A DNA stretch of 38,967 nt from an uncultured Lachnospiraceae bacterium (GTDB lineage: Bacteria; Bacillota; Clostridia; Lachnospirales; Lachnospiraceae): contig CANREG010000024.1 in NCBI GenBank assembly GCA_947629565.1, forward strand, positions 1 to 38,967. Reading direction: 5' to 3'. Every line of letters begins with the position of its first letter. Position 1 is the stretch's first letter. Made by a program: the position numbers and the translations under genes. Below the pieces are notes generated by a model. The model was not told the origin of the DNA. It worked only from the letters and a program-made list of their open reading frames with translations, and did not search any database. Shown piece by piece: positions 8,385 to 17,163 of this stretch.

Positions 8385-9053
8385 CTATGCTTTACTGTCT
8401 AAGCGGTAGCCGGATTTGTAAAGCGTCTTTAAGTGCTTTTCCAGACCAGCCTTTTTTCTGAGACGCTGGATGTGAAGCTCTAAAGTTCTGGTGTTGCCGT
8501 CGTATTCCGTCTCCCAGACATTTTCATAAATGGTATCTCTGGTAAGCACCATGTCCTTGTTGCGGACAAGGAAAACCAAAAGGTCAAATTCTTTGGGTGT
8601 CAAATCGACCAGCCTGTCGTTTTGTGTTACGGTCTGCCTGTCAAGGTCAATTACCAGATCATGGAAGGCAAGAATCTGTTCATTTTTGTGGAACCGGCGC
8701 AAAACCACATTCACCCTCGCTAACAGCTCGGAAATCTCGAAGGGCTTTACAATATAATCCTCAGCGCCCAGATTTAATCCTTTCACCCTGTCGTTTAACG
8801 CCGCCTTGGCCGTAAGAAAGATAACCGGAATATGGAGGGGCTTGATATAGTCAAGCAGCTCGTAGCCGTCAATAAAGGGAAGCATAATATCTAACAGAAC
8901 CAGATCGTAAGTATGCTCCTCTAGTAAATCTGCGGCTGCCGCTCCGTCGTACACGCAGGTACACCGGTATCCTTCGTCTTCTAAATTCATTTTAATCAGG
9001 TCTGAAATTGGACGCTCGTCCTCTACAACTAAAATATTTGCCTGTCCTGTCAT
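8385..9053 (-). CDS. OmpR/PhoB-family response regulator
   Basis: The 222-aa product has an N-terminal receiver domain (acidic pair ED at residues 11-12, phosphoacceptor Asp55 in VLLDIMLPF, and a later FLTAKA Thr and IVKPF Lys) and a C-terminal winged-helix domain (LTPKEFDLLVFLVRNKDMVLTRDTI). I place the start at the ATG at 9053 because GGGAGA lies about 7 nt upstream and a promoter at 9087-9115 overlaps the region that a longer reading from 9116 would use. It is first in a two-gene operon with the kinase. Its probable targets are the divergent exporter operon and perhaps itself. Confidence 0.96.
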   Translation of the reverse strand: MTGQANILVVEDERPISDLIKMNLEDEGYRCTCVYDGAAAADLLEEHTYDLVLLDIMLPFIDGYELLDYIKPLHIPVIFLTAKAALNDRVKGLNLGAEDYIVKPFEISELLARVNVVLRRFHKNEQILAFHDLVIDLDRQTVTQNDRLVDLTPKEFDLLVFLVRNKDMVLTRDTIYENVWETEYDGNTRTLELHIQRLRKKAGLEKHLKTLYKSGYRLDSKA

Positions 9054-9086
9054 AACGGATTCTCCCTGGTATATATTTTCTGATGA

Positions 9087-9115
9087 AGTATAATCAGACT
9101 GACATATATTGTACA
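9087..9115 (-). promoter_or_regulatory. Promoter of the two-component operon
   Basis: Read on the minus strand, TGTACA (9110-9115), a 17-bp spacer and TATACT (9087-9092) give a good sigma-A match. Transcription would begin near 9080, about 27 nt before the ATG at 9053. This position argues against any start codon upstream of 9080. Confidence 0.7.
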
Positions 9116-9218
9116 TAATTATTTTATCAGAAATGCATCATTTTACAATAGGTTCTGCTTTGCGTTAAACGGTTGCAATTTTTATCCGGCGGGCATATCA
9201 CTTCCGGATAACTTTTAG

Positions 9219-9231
9219 ATGCAATGTGCAT
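9219..9231. promoter_or_regulatory. Candidate operator dyad upstream of the exporter operon
   Basis: ATGCA-ATG-TGCAT is a perfect dyad 35 bp upstream of the first adaptor start. It touches a TAGAAT hexamer (9233-9238) that could be a -10 element, though no good -35 precedes it. An alternative pair, TTGCAA (9173-9178) with TATCAC (9196-9201), is also weak. A site for the neighbouring response regulator is plausible but unproven. Confidence 0.3.
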
Positions 9232-9265
9232 TTAGAATGAAGATAGTAAAACAAGAGGTGGTAGT

Positions 9266-10282
9266 ATGGGAAAAACAGCAGGATATAATTGGAAAAGCAT
9301 TTTATATGGCAGCGGCTTAGTTTTGGCGGCCTGCATTATGTGGGGCTGCAATGGGGAAAGCGGGAATGAGGCTGCGCCTGTCGTTACCATTGAGGAATAC
9401 CGGAAAAATGTATATCAGACCACTGCCGTCAAAAAAGGAACGATTGAACCTGCGCTCACCCTTACCCTGACTCCGGACCAGTTTGAAATCAAGCAGTATT
9501 CGATGGATACGGAGGAAATGCTGAAAGTGGCAGAGCTTCATGTAGAGGAGGGAAGCCATGTGACGGAAGGTCAGGTGATGGCGGTCTTTGAAAATGACGG
9601 ATTACAGGAAAAGATTGATGAGTATGAGCAGCGGAAGGAAGAAGACAGGCTGTTGGCGGAGCATTACCAAAAGCTGGCTAAGATTGATTCGGCACAGGAC
9701 TATGCCAAAGATATCAAGAAGCTTAAGGAGGATATATCCTTAATGGATATCTATATCGAGGAGACAAAGGCGGAGCTTAAGGATTTTCAGTTGATTGCCT
9801 CCAAGGCAGGGACGGTGACAAAGATTGAGGAGGATTTAAAGAAGGGATTTGTTACAGGAAATTACAGTCTGATTAGCGTGGTCTCCGGTTCCTCTGATTA
9901 TATCGCAGAGACCTCTGATGATTATGTGTTTCAAATTGGAGATACCTATGAAGCAGCCTTTCAGCTTGCAGTCTATGAAATGAAGGTAATTGCAGTGGAG
10001 GAGACGGAGGGGAGACAGAGGATTACCTTTGAGCCGGTTTCCGATATGACGGGAGTTGCCGAACAGGATAAGCTATCCATGACGATTAAAAAAACGCCAA
10101 TCAGAAATGCAGTTTATGTGGAACAGACAGCCATTCATACGATTGACGATAAGGATTATGCATTTACTGTAGATGAAAACGGCTACCGCCATGCGGTTTT
10201 GGTGACAGTGAAAGAGGTTGTTGACGAGTATGCCATTATCGCCGACGGATTGAAAGAGGGAGAGCAGGTGACGCTGAATTGA
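9266..10282 (+). CDS. Lipoprotein HlyD/MacA-type adaptor subunit
   Basis: This 338-aa product has a hydrophobic leader ending in a probable lipobox (IMWGC, Cys28), so it is likely a membrane-tethered periplasmic-adaptor-type protein. The order of parts fits the family: a lipoyl-like half (LHVEEGSHVTEGQVMAVFEN, about 92-111), a short coiled coil (about 115-170), the second lipoyl half (IASKAGTVTKIEEDLKKGF, about 175-193), a beta-barrel portion, and the terminal GLKEGEQVTLN typical of membrane-proximal domains. AAGAGGTGG lies just before the ATG. It is first in a unit with a second adaptor, a permease and two ATPases. In Gram-positive cells such adaptors accompany MacB-like exporters without an outer-membrane channel. 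Confidence 0.9.
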   Translation: MGKTAGYNWKSILYGSGLVLAACIMWGCNGESGNEAAPVVTIEEYRKNVYQTTAVKKGTIEPALTLTLTPDQFEIKQYSMDTEEMLKVAELHVEEGSHVTEGQVMAVFENDGLQEKIDEYEQRKEEDRLLAEHYQKLAKIDSAQDYAKDIKKLKEDISLMDIYIEETKAELKDFQLIASKAGTVTKIEEDLKKGFVTGNYSLISVVSGSSDYIAETSDDYVFQIGDTYEAAFQLAVYEMKVIAVEETEGRQRITFEPVSDMTGVAEQDKLSMTIKKTPIRNAVYVEQTAIHTIDDKDYAFTVDENGYRHAVLVTVKEVVDEYAIIADGLKEGEQVTLN

Positions 10283-12636
10283 TTGACAGAAAAAGGAAAT
10301 TGGCTTTTATTATGGCTTGGTTCCTGCTGTTAGCCGGCTGCGCAAAGGAGCAGGATGTACCGGAGCTCATAGAGCCTGTAGTAAATAATGAATCTTACCG
10401 ACCGGTAGAATACGGCGGAGTTGCAAAAACGGAAACCGCAATGGCGGATGTGGTGCCGGAGGAATACTGCCATTTTATGAAAGAGGCGGCAAAGGTATCG
10501 GAAATTACTGTGGATTTAGGCCAGCATGTAGAAGCAGGGGAATTATTGGCTGTGATGGATGTGACCGGGCTTAAGGCGGAGCTTTCGGCAAAGGAAAAGG
10601 AACTGGAATTAGAGCAGACCTTGTATTCCTACCAGAAAAAAATCTGCGACGAACAGGTGAAGGAGCAGAAATTAAAGAAGCAGGATTGTAAAAAAAGCGG
10701 AGCAAAAGAGGAGGCCGCTGCCTGTGACACGCAGATTGCCCTGTTGGAAGAAAACAGGCGGTATGACGCCCTGCTTGAAAAGCATAAGGAGACCATGCTA
10801 CGGGAGGAGATTGCCGGCTTGCAGGAGCGGGTAGAGGAGGGGAGCGTTAAGGCGTCCCATGCCGGATATGTAACCTATGTCAAGAATTTAGAGATATCCG
10901 ATCAGGCGGCAGCCTATGAAAATGTCGTTATTGTTTCCGATTATGATGCGCTGCACTTAGAATTACAGGAGGATATATCAAATGATTTATATACGGAGGG
11001 CAGGGACGGTACCTATGATGAGATATATACGCTTTTAAATGGCAGGCAGTGTAACGCAGAGATTTATACCTACTCCAACCAGGAGCTGATTGCCATTCAG
11101 AGCGCAGGATTGTATCCGAAAATCCGGCTGGAAACCGATGATCTGGAAAAGAGCGTCTCACCGGGAGACAAAATTCCGGTTTATTTCAAAAGCTCCAGTG
11201 CAGAGCACATTTTAAGGATTGGCATGGATTCTCTGTACAATACAGGCAATCACAACTTTGTATATGTAAAAAATGGAGATGGCAGGGAAAAACGGGAAGT
11301 TCAGATTGGATATCACAATGACATTTATGCCGAGGTGACGGAGGGGCTGAAGGAAGGGGAATGGGTATATTATTCCTCCAATGCGATTATGCCGGAGCAG
11401 TACGAAGAGTTGACGGTGGAAAAACAGGATTACGCCCCTTCAGGCAGCGGCCTTGGCGTCAGGGGAGAACCGGCGTATACCCAAATTTATTCCTATACCC
11501 AGCAGGAGGATGCTGTGGTAGAGTCCGTATATTTTGCCAAGGGGGACAAGGTCAACAAGGGAGATGTAATCTGTACCCTGAAGACCAAACCGGGTAAGGC
11601 GAAGTTAAAGGAGATGGAACAAGGTCTGTCTGCGCTGCGGGAGGAACACAAGGAAGCGCTTAAGGAATACGACAGACAGCTTAAGGAGTTAGACGGGCAG
11701 ATTGCCAAAGCAAAAAAAGATTATGCAAGACAAAAGAAGCAGGAGAAAGAGGAAACACAGACAGAGCAGACAACGGAAGAGACTGTGGAGGAAATAATGG
11801 AACAGGCGGCAGAAGAGGTGCAGGCAGAAGGGACAGAAGACGGACAGGCAGAAGACGAAAAAGAGTCTGCAAACGGACAAACCGTTTCTGAGACGTTTGC
11901 CCGGCAGTTGGAATGTCAGAAAAATGTAGTGTTATACGAGAAAAAAAGCGCCCAGGCCCAGTACGATTATTCCTATTCTGATATGCAGCGGGAATATGAC
12001 AATGCGGTAAAGGTAAACGACGGTTCCGGAAAGCAGGATATATGTGCAAAGCAGAGCGGTATCCTTGGCAATCTGAACATATATGAGAATAAGAAGATAA
12101 AGGCGGAAAAGGACCCCAATCTGTTTCAAATCTATGCGGAGGACAGCAAAAAGTATTCGGTAAATACAAAGAGCGACTATGTGGGCGCGGGCAGTAAGGT
12201 GACAATTCGGATAAAGGACAGCGGAAAGGAATATGAGAGCAAAGTAATCGGCAATTCCGCTGCGCGGGGCAAAGTGTATGTTACCACAAGGGAGCAGAAG
12301 GTATATGTTACCAGCAGCGATTCTCTTGCGGAGGGTAGCTATGCCTATATCACAATACCGGAGGATATTCCGGAGGAGACGGAAGGGGCAGAGATTTCTT
12401 ATGCCAGCGTAAGTTTGCGCGATGTAGTGGTGCTTCCGGCGGGTGTAGTCAATGAGGAGGTAAACGCCTTAAATCCGGATATTACCCGGTATTATGTATG
12501 GAAAATTGTGGAGGGCAGTTTTGTAAAACAGTATGTGCAGCTTGCGGAGACGGTGAATACAGAGGAGCAGGTCTGTGTGTTAGAGGGGTTAGAAAACGGA
12601 GATGTTTTAGCAAATCCCGTTGTAAATCAGGAATAG
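10279..12636 (+). CDS. Large lipoprotein adaptor with two HlyD-type modules
   Basis: The 785-aa product is over twice the usual adaptor length. Module 1 (about 60-385) has a lipoyl half (VDLGQHVEAGELLAVMDVTG), a coiled coil with several Cys residues, the returning half (VKASHAGYVTYVKNLEIS) and a terminal GLKEGEWVYY. Module 2 (about 395-785) repeats the order: VYFAKGDKVNKGDVICTLK, a long coiled coil interrupted by a Glu/Gln/Thr-rich insert (about 490-540), ICAKQSGILGNLNIYENK, barrel strands, and VLEGLENGDVLANPVV. I start it at TTG 10279, which overlaps the previous TGA by 4 nt, because this gives a signal peptide with lipobox (LLAGC, Cys21). The ATG at 10312 would truncate the signal. Translation is probably coupled to the first adaptor. 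Confidence 0.88.
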   Translation: MIDRKRKLAFIMAWFLLLAGCAKEQDVPELIEPVVNNESYRPVEYGGVAKTETAMADVVPEEYCHFMKEAAKVSEITVDLGQHVEAGELLAVMDVTGLKAELSAKEKELELEQTLYSYQKKICDEQVKEQKLKKQDCKKSGAKEEAAACDTQIALLEENRRYDALLEKHKETMLREEIAGLQERVEEGSVKASHAGYVTYVKNLEISDQAAAYENVVIVSDYDALHLELQEDISNDLYTEGRDGTYDEIYTLLNGRQCNAEIYTYSNQELIAIQSAGLYPKIRLETDDLEKSVSPGDKIPVYFKSSSAEHILRIGMDSLYNTGNHNFVYVKNGDGREKREVQIGYHNDIYAEVTEGLKEGEWVYYSSNAIMPEQYEELTVEKQDYAPSGSGLGVRGEPAYTQIYSYTQQEDAVVESVYFAKGDKVNKGDVICTLKTKPGKAKLKEMEQGLSALREEHKEALKEYDRQLKELDGQIAKAKKDYARQKKQEKEETQTEQTTEETVEEIMEQAAEEVQAEGTEDGQAEDEKESANGQTVSETFARQLECQKNVVLYEKKSAQAQYDYSYSDMQREYDNAVKVNDGSGKQDICAKQSGILGNLNIYENKKIKAEKDPNLFQIYAEDSKKYSVNTKSDYVGAGSKVTIRIKDSGKEYESKVIGNSAARGKVYVTTREQKVYVTSSDSLAEGSYAYITIPEDIPEETEGAEISYASVSLRDVVVLPAGVVNEEVNALNPDITRYYVWKIVEGSFVKQYVQLAETVNTEEQVCVLEGLENGDVLANPVVNQE

Positions 12637-12645
12637 GGGATGGAT

Positions 12646-15465
12646 ATGAGATTATTGGTAATAAGGAAATTACAGAATAAAAAAATATTGAACGGATGCC
12701 TGCTTTTAGGAATTACGCTGTTTATCGCCATTGCCGCCTGCACGCCTATGTTTAAGCAGGGTTCTTTGAATATGCTCATACGAAGCAAATTTGAAAAGAA
12801 GATAGAGACGCAGAATGTCTATCCTGCCGTATTATCCCGGAGCGCCGCCGTAGAAGGGGAAGGGCTTTCTTATCCGGCTGTGGCGGAGAAAATGGAAGGC
12901 TATTTGAAGACATGGAAAAGCTATATAGAGATTCCCCAAAAAGATGTCCAAAAGCATATCTGGTTAAAAGGCTCGAATATCAAGCGGCAGTATGGCACAA
13001 ATGACGACTGGACAGCCATTGGCTGCATACCGGATATGGAGGAACATATAAAGATTTTGTCGGGGGAATCCTTTGACGGCAAAACGGAGGACAACAGGGT
13101 ATATCCCTGTGTGATGACGGAAAAGACCATGGACAGCATCGGTCTGGTAGTGGACGAGGAGATAGAATTTACCGGAATCGCAGACGAACAGGGAAACGCC
13201 CTTAAGCTGCGGGTAGTAGGGATTTTTGACGAAAAGGACAATGTGGATGCTTTCTGGCATGTGAATGCAGATGAGTATGACCGGCAGCTTTTTGTCAGTG
13301 AAGACGCCTTACGGGAAATGATAGAATACTATTCCGTGGAGGAAGTGGATTATGAGGAATATCTGCTTCTTGATTACAAAAAAATATACGGCAAAAATGT
13401 ATCAGATCTTGCTTATTATCTTCAGCAGTTTCATGAAAAGGACGACAAATTTGCAGATAATTTCAGCGACCTCCTTGCAGATTACAGCAGGGACAAGAAA
13501 TTTGTGGATACCATTTTCTGGGTGTTGGAGCTGCCGGTTTTTGTGCTGCTTTTGGCATTTATCTATATGGTTTCAAGCCAGATTTTAGATATGGAGACCG
13601 GAGAAATCGCAATGTTTGGCAGCCGGGGATTTTCCAAAAACCAAATTATGGCAGTGTATCTCTGGCAGTCCGGTGTTCTGGCAGGAATTGGCGTTGCGCT
13701 CGGCCTGCCGCTTGGGTATGTGCTCTGTAAGACTGCCGCCTCGGCCGATGGTTTCTTAAAATTTGCCATGAAATCTACCGCAGTTTACCGGCCTGTGGCC
13801 GGAATGGTTTTGTATGCGTTAGGGGCGGCGGCTTTGGTGGTTGCGTTCCTGACTATTCCGGCAGCCCGTTACGCAAAGGCTTCCATCGTGGAGCAGAAGC
13901 GGAAAACAGACCAAAATGACAAGGATTCGCCTTTTGGAAAATATTTTATCGATGTGGTTATGCTGTTGCTCTCCCTCTATCTGTTATACAATTACAGCAG
14001 GCAAAAGCCCCTTTTGACTGCGCAGGTAATGACCGGGGAGAAACTGGATCCCATGGTATTTTTAAATGTCAGTCTCTTTCTCTTTGCCTGCGGGCAGTTG
14101 GGGCACCGGCTTTTAAAGTATCTGGTGCATTGTATCTATTCTCTGGGAAAGAAAAAATGGAAACCGCATATTTATGCCGCTTTTTTGCAGATAATTCGCT
14201 CCGGGGCAAGGCAGAGGTTTCTCTCCGTATTTTTAATCTTTACGATTGCCATGGGTATTTTTAATGCCAATGCAGCGGGAACCATTAATGAGAATAACGA
14301 GCAGAGAATCCGTTACCGGGTGGGGGCGGATGTGGTGCTGTCCGAACACTGGGCGCCCCAGTCGTATATGCGTGATTTTCAGGTGATACATTATTACGAG
14401 GAACCGGATTATCAGCGGTATGCCGGGCTTCAAAAAGCTTCGGTTTCCCGGATGACCAGAGTGGTAAGGGATGATGAAGTGCGGCTCTCGGCAGGGGGAA
14501 ATTCCCTGTCAGACTGTAGTATGCTGGCAGTACAAACGAAGGAGTTCGGAGAGACGGCGCGGCTTAAGGAGGACTTAAATGAAACGCACTGGTATCATTT
14601 CTTAAATGCCCTGGCAAAGAATGGCTCCGGCATACTCATATCCAGAAACACAGCGGAAAAGTTCGGGCTAAAGGAGGGCGACCAGATGCGCTACACCCGC
14701 TTAAATAAGCTGGCTTCGGGGGAGGAAAAGCAGGAGATTACCTGTACGGGAACGGTGTGCGGTATTTTTGACGCCTGGCCGGGATACGAACAGTACGCCT
14801 ATGGCTACAACGAAGACGGGGAATGGGAGGAAAGGCAGCAGTATATGATTGTTGTAAATTATGCCTATGCTTTAAATGTCTTTGGTCCCACGCCCTATCA
14901 GATTTGGATGGATTTAAAGCCGGAGGGAACAGTTTCAGAGATAGAGGATTTTTTATCTGCAGAGGAGATTACAGCAGATTCGCTGGTAAGCACCCAAAAG
15001 GAGCTTGAGGAAACCAGAAACTCCGCAATCGTGCAGATTACCAATGGATTGTTCTCGCTAAGTTTTCTGGTGAGTATTCTGCTATGCATGGTGGGCTTTT
15101 TGATTTATTGGATTACCTCTATGAAGCAGAGGGAATTGTTGTTTGGCATTTACCGCGCCATGGGAATGAGCATGGGGGAGGTAAACCGGATGCTGTTTGC
15201 CGAGCAGATCTTATCTTCCCTGCCAGCGGGAATATTTGGCGGCGCCGCAGGCATTTTGGCTTCCCTGCTCCATACCCGGCTGCTGGCCCTTGTGTATCTG
15301 CCGGGAAATCACAATATTCCGCTTAACATCTATATGGACGGCGCAGATATGGGGAGATTGATGCTGTTAGTGCTTGGCATGATTGGAATTTGTCTGGCAA
15401 TTTTGCGGAGGCAGATGAAAGGTTCTGATATGTTACAGGCAATTAAGTTAGGGGAGGATTCGTAA
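12646..15465 (+). CDS. ABC exporter permease with duplicated FtsX domain
   Basis: The product is about 939 aa. One membrane segment near the N-terminus (LLLGITLFIAIAACTPMF) is followed by a roughly 250-residue extracytoplasmic domain, then a cluster of three membrane segments (about 295-410), two or three more (about 435-540, including FLSVFLIFTIAMGIF), a second large external domain (about 555-780), and a C-terminal triplet (SLSFLVSILLCMVGFLIYW, SSLPAGIFGGAAGILASLL, LMLLVLGMIGICLAIL). That is two MacB/FtsX halves in one chain, about ten segments. ATG 12646 is preferred because AGGGG (12635-12639) is 6 nt away and overlaps the preceding stop; ATG 12640 is the alternative. It is the only permease gene here and should pair with the two ATPases that follow. 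Confidence 0.92.
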   Translation: MRLLVIRKLQNKKILNGCLLLGITLFIAIAACTPMFKQGSLNMLIRSKFEKKIETQNVYPAVLSRSAAVEGEGLSYPAVAEKMEGYLKTWKSYIEIPQKDVQKHIWLKGSNIKRQYGTNDDWTAIGCIPDMEEHIKILSGESFDGKTEDNRVYPCVMTEKTMDSIGLVVDEEIEFTGIADEQGNALKLRVVGIFDEKDNVDAFWHVNADEYDRQLFVSEDALREMIEYYSVEEVDYEEYLLLDYKKIYGKNVSDLAYYLQQFHEKDDKFADNFSDLLADYSRDKKFVDTIFWVLELPVFVLLLAFIYMVSSQILDMETGEIAMFGSRGFSKNQIMAVYLWQSGVLAGIGVALGLPLGYVLCKTAASADGFLKFAMKSTAVYRPVAGMVLYALGAAALVVAFLTIPAARYAKASIVEQKRKTDQNDKDSPFGKYFIDVVMLLLSLYLLYNYSRQKPLLTAQVMTGEKLDPMVFLNVSLFLFACGQLGHRLLKYLVHCIYSLGKKKWKPHIYAAFLQIIRSGARQRFLSVFLIFTIAMGIFNANAAGTINENNEQRIRYRVGADVVLSEHWAPQSYMRDFQVIHYYEEPDYQRYAGLQKASVSRMTRVVRDDEVRLSAGGNSLSDCSMLAVQTKEFGETARLKEDLNETHWYHFLNALAKNGSGILISRNTAEKFGLKEGDQMRYTRLNKLASGEEKQEITCTGTVCGIFDAWPGYEQYAYGYNEDGEWEERQQYMIVVNYAYALNVFGPTPYQIWMDLKPEGTVSEIEDFLSAEEITADSLVSTQKELEETRNSAIVQITNGLFSLSFLVSILLCMVGFLIYWITSMKQRELLFGIYRAMGMSMGEVNRMLFAEQILSSLPAGIFGGAAGILASLLHTRLLALVYLPGNHNIPLNIYMDGADMGRLMLLVLGMIGICLAILRRQMKGSDMLQAIKLGEDS

Positions 15466-15466
15466 G

Positions 15467-16276
15467 ATGAGAAAAGAGATATCCCGGGCAGAGGGCGTTA
15501 TACAGAAGGACAATCTGATGCGGACGGTAGGCGTAATACAGGAAGATAATCTGATACAGACGGTGGGCATTATACAGGAGGAGAATCTAATACAGGCGGA
15601 AGGCGTCGTGCGTAGCTTTCCTGTGCCGGGAGCGGAGGATTTCTGGGCGTTAAAGGGAATGGATATCACAATTCCAAGAGGAAGACTTACCATGTTAAAG
15701 GGACGCTCCGGCTCCGGAAAAACCACCCTGTTGAATATATTGAGCGCATTGGATTTACCAAACGAAGGCCGGGTTTCCTTTGAGGGACGCATTATAAATG
15801 AGATGAGCGAGGGGGAACGGGAGGAGCTTCGCAGGTATCAGATGGGCTTTGTGTTTCAGTCGGTGGCTTTGATTCCCATAATGAGCGCATATGAAAATGT
15901 GGATTTTGGCCTTCGGCTTTCCGGTTATCCAGAAAATCATGGGGAGCGGATAAGGGAGGTGCTGAGTCTGGTGGGGTTAGAGGAGCGGATGGCTCATTTG
16001 CCCCGGCAGATGTCCGGCGGAGAACAGCAGAGAGTGGCGATTGCAAGGGCGATTGCCCATAAGCCCCGGATTATTTTCGCCGACGAGCCGACAGGGGCGC
16101 TTGATACGGCAACCGGGCTGGCGGTAGTGAAACTGTTTCGGACTTTATTGGAAAAACAGGAGCTTACCATTGTAATGTCTACCCACGATCCTAATCTGAT
16201 GGAGCTTGGGGATTTGGTATATGAGATAGAGGACGGTGAGATTGTTGGACGAGAAGAACATTTTAATCCGCTGTGA
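15467..16276 (+). CDS. ABC exporter ATPase A, with triplicated N-terminal 12-mer
   Basis: The 269-aa protein is a LolD/MacB-class nucleotide-binding subunit. Visible motifs are Walker A (GRSGSGKTT, 79-87), Q-loop Gln131 (FVFQS), signature MSGGEQQR (182-189), Walker B (IIFADEPTGALD, 202-213) and H-loop His240 (STHD). AGGGGAGGA lies 8 nt before the ATG, and the start is 1 nt after the permease stop. Odd feature: residues 9-44 are three copies of a 12-residue unit, EGVIQKDNLMRT, VGVIQEDNLIQT, VGIIQEENLIQA, followed by EGVVRS. The conventional domain would begin around the third copy (NLIQAEGVVRSF), so the first two look like insertions by DNA duplication. Confidence 0.95.
   Translation: MRKEISRAEGVIQKDNLMRTVGVIQEDNLIQTVGIIQEENLIQAEGVVRSFPVPGAEDFWALKGMDITIPRGRLTMLKGRSGSGKTTLLNILSALDLPNEGRVSFEGRIINEMSEGEREELRRYQMGFVFQSVALIPIMSAYENVDFGLRLSGYPENHGERIREVLSLVGLEERMAHLPRQMSGGEQQRVAIARAIAHKPRIIFADEPTGALDTATGLAVVKLFRTLLEKQELTIVMSTHDPNLMELGDLVYEIEDGEIVGREEHFNPL
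15491..15598 (+). repeat. 36-bp in-frame tandem triplication inside an ATPase gene
   Basis: Three 36-bp units occupy 15491-15526, 15527-15562 and 15563-15598, and the first half of a fourth follows to about 15616. Units keep the pattern GGCRTWATACAG-GAnrAnAATCT with third-position changes, so the duplication is not brand new. Reading frame is preserved throughout. Confidence 0.92.
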
Positions 16277-17141
16277 CGGACTGGTAAAAATCTATCAATC
16301 AGAGGACATAGAGGTTATGGCGCTACAGGGGCTTGATTTGCAGGTCGAGCGGGGCGAGATGTTGGCCATTATCGGAAAAAGCGGAAGCGGAAAAAGCACG
16401 CTGATGAATATGCTCGGCGGCTTAGAGCAGCCCACAGCCGGTAAGCTGTTTGTAAATGGGGAAGATTTGTTTCTTAAAAATGAACAGGAGATGACTAGAT
16501 ACCGGAAAGAGCAGGTGGGTTTTGTGCGGCAGATGAGTACCAGGAACCTGCTGCCGTATTTGACGGCGGCAGAAAATATTGAAGTGCTGCTTGACGGAAA
16601 GGGAAAGGGCCGGAAGCAGGTGAGGGAACAGGCGTTAGACCTGTTGGCGCAGGTCGGCATTTTGCATAAGAAGGACGCTTATCCGGGCCAGATGTCCGGC
16701 GGGGAACAGCAACGGGCGGCGATAGCCGCAGCTTTGGCGAACGGGCCGGAAATCCTGCTGGCGGATGAGCCTACCGGCGCAGTGGACACCAAAACCTCTG
16801 GCGAGATTTTTGATCTGTTCCGCCGTTTGAACGAGGAGCTTGGCCTTACCATTCTGATTGTGACACACGATATGAAGCTGGCCGGGCGGGTAAACAGGGT
16901 GCTGATGATTTCTGATGGGAAAATCAGTACGGAAAAGATTATGCGAGAGGATTACCGCAGGGCATTAGAGGCGTTGGAGACAGAATCTTCATTAGGGCAG
17001 CGCACCCATGAGGAATATTCCGTATTGGATCAGGCAGGACGGTTACAGTTGAATGAGGAGATTCTGTCCCAGGCAGGAATTGACAGCAGGCGGGTAAAAG
17101 TGGAGGTCGTAGACGGAAAAGTGGTTATCACAAAGGAATAA
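16236..17141 (+). CDS. ABC exporter ATPase B with C-terminal extension
   Basis: The product is about 301 aa with Walker A (GKSGSGKST, 47-55), a Q-loop position (FVRQMS, Gln99), signature MSGGEQQR (153-160), Walker B (ILLADEPTGAVD, 173-184) and His211 (VTHD). It differs from ATPase A throughout, and it carries a C-terminal tail of roughly 65 residues ending in RRVKVEVVDGKVVITKE. The start is uncertain: GTG 16236 and TTG 16242 are both in frame, and AGAGG (16228-16232) favours the TTG by spacing. Either way the gene overlaps ATPase A by 35-41 nt, implying translational coupling. Two unlike ATPases beside one double permease suggest a heterodimeric motor. Confidence 0.93.
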   Translation: MRLLDEKNILIRCDGLVKIYQSEDIEVMALQGLDLQVERGEMLAIIGKSGSGKSTLMNMLGGLEQPTAGKLFVNGEDLFLKNEQEMTRYRKEQVGFVRQMSTRNLLPYLTAAENIEVLLDGKGKGRKQVREQALDLLAQVGILHKKDAYPGQMSGGEQQRAAIAAALANGPEILLADEPTGAVDTKTSGEIFDLFRRLNEELGLTILIVTHDMKLAGRVNRVLMISDGKISTEKIMREDYRRALEALETESSLGQRTHEEYSVLDQAGRLQLNEEILSQAGIDSRRVKVEVVDGKVVITKE

Positions 17142-17163
17142 AAGGAAAAGGAGATGCTTGATA

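Noticed and set aside
11681-12205. A 174-codon minus-strand frame inside the large adaptor gene
   Set aside because: It is rich in Pro/Ser/Leu, as expected from the complement of a Lys/Glu-rich coiled coil. It has no start signal or family likeness.
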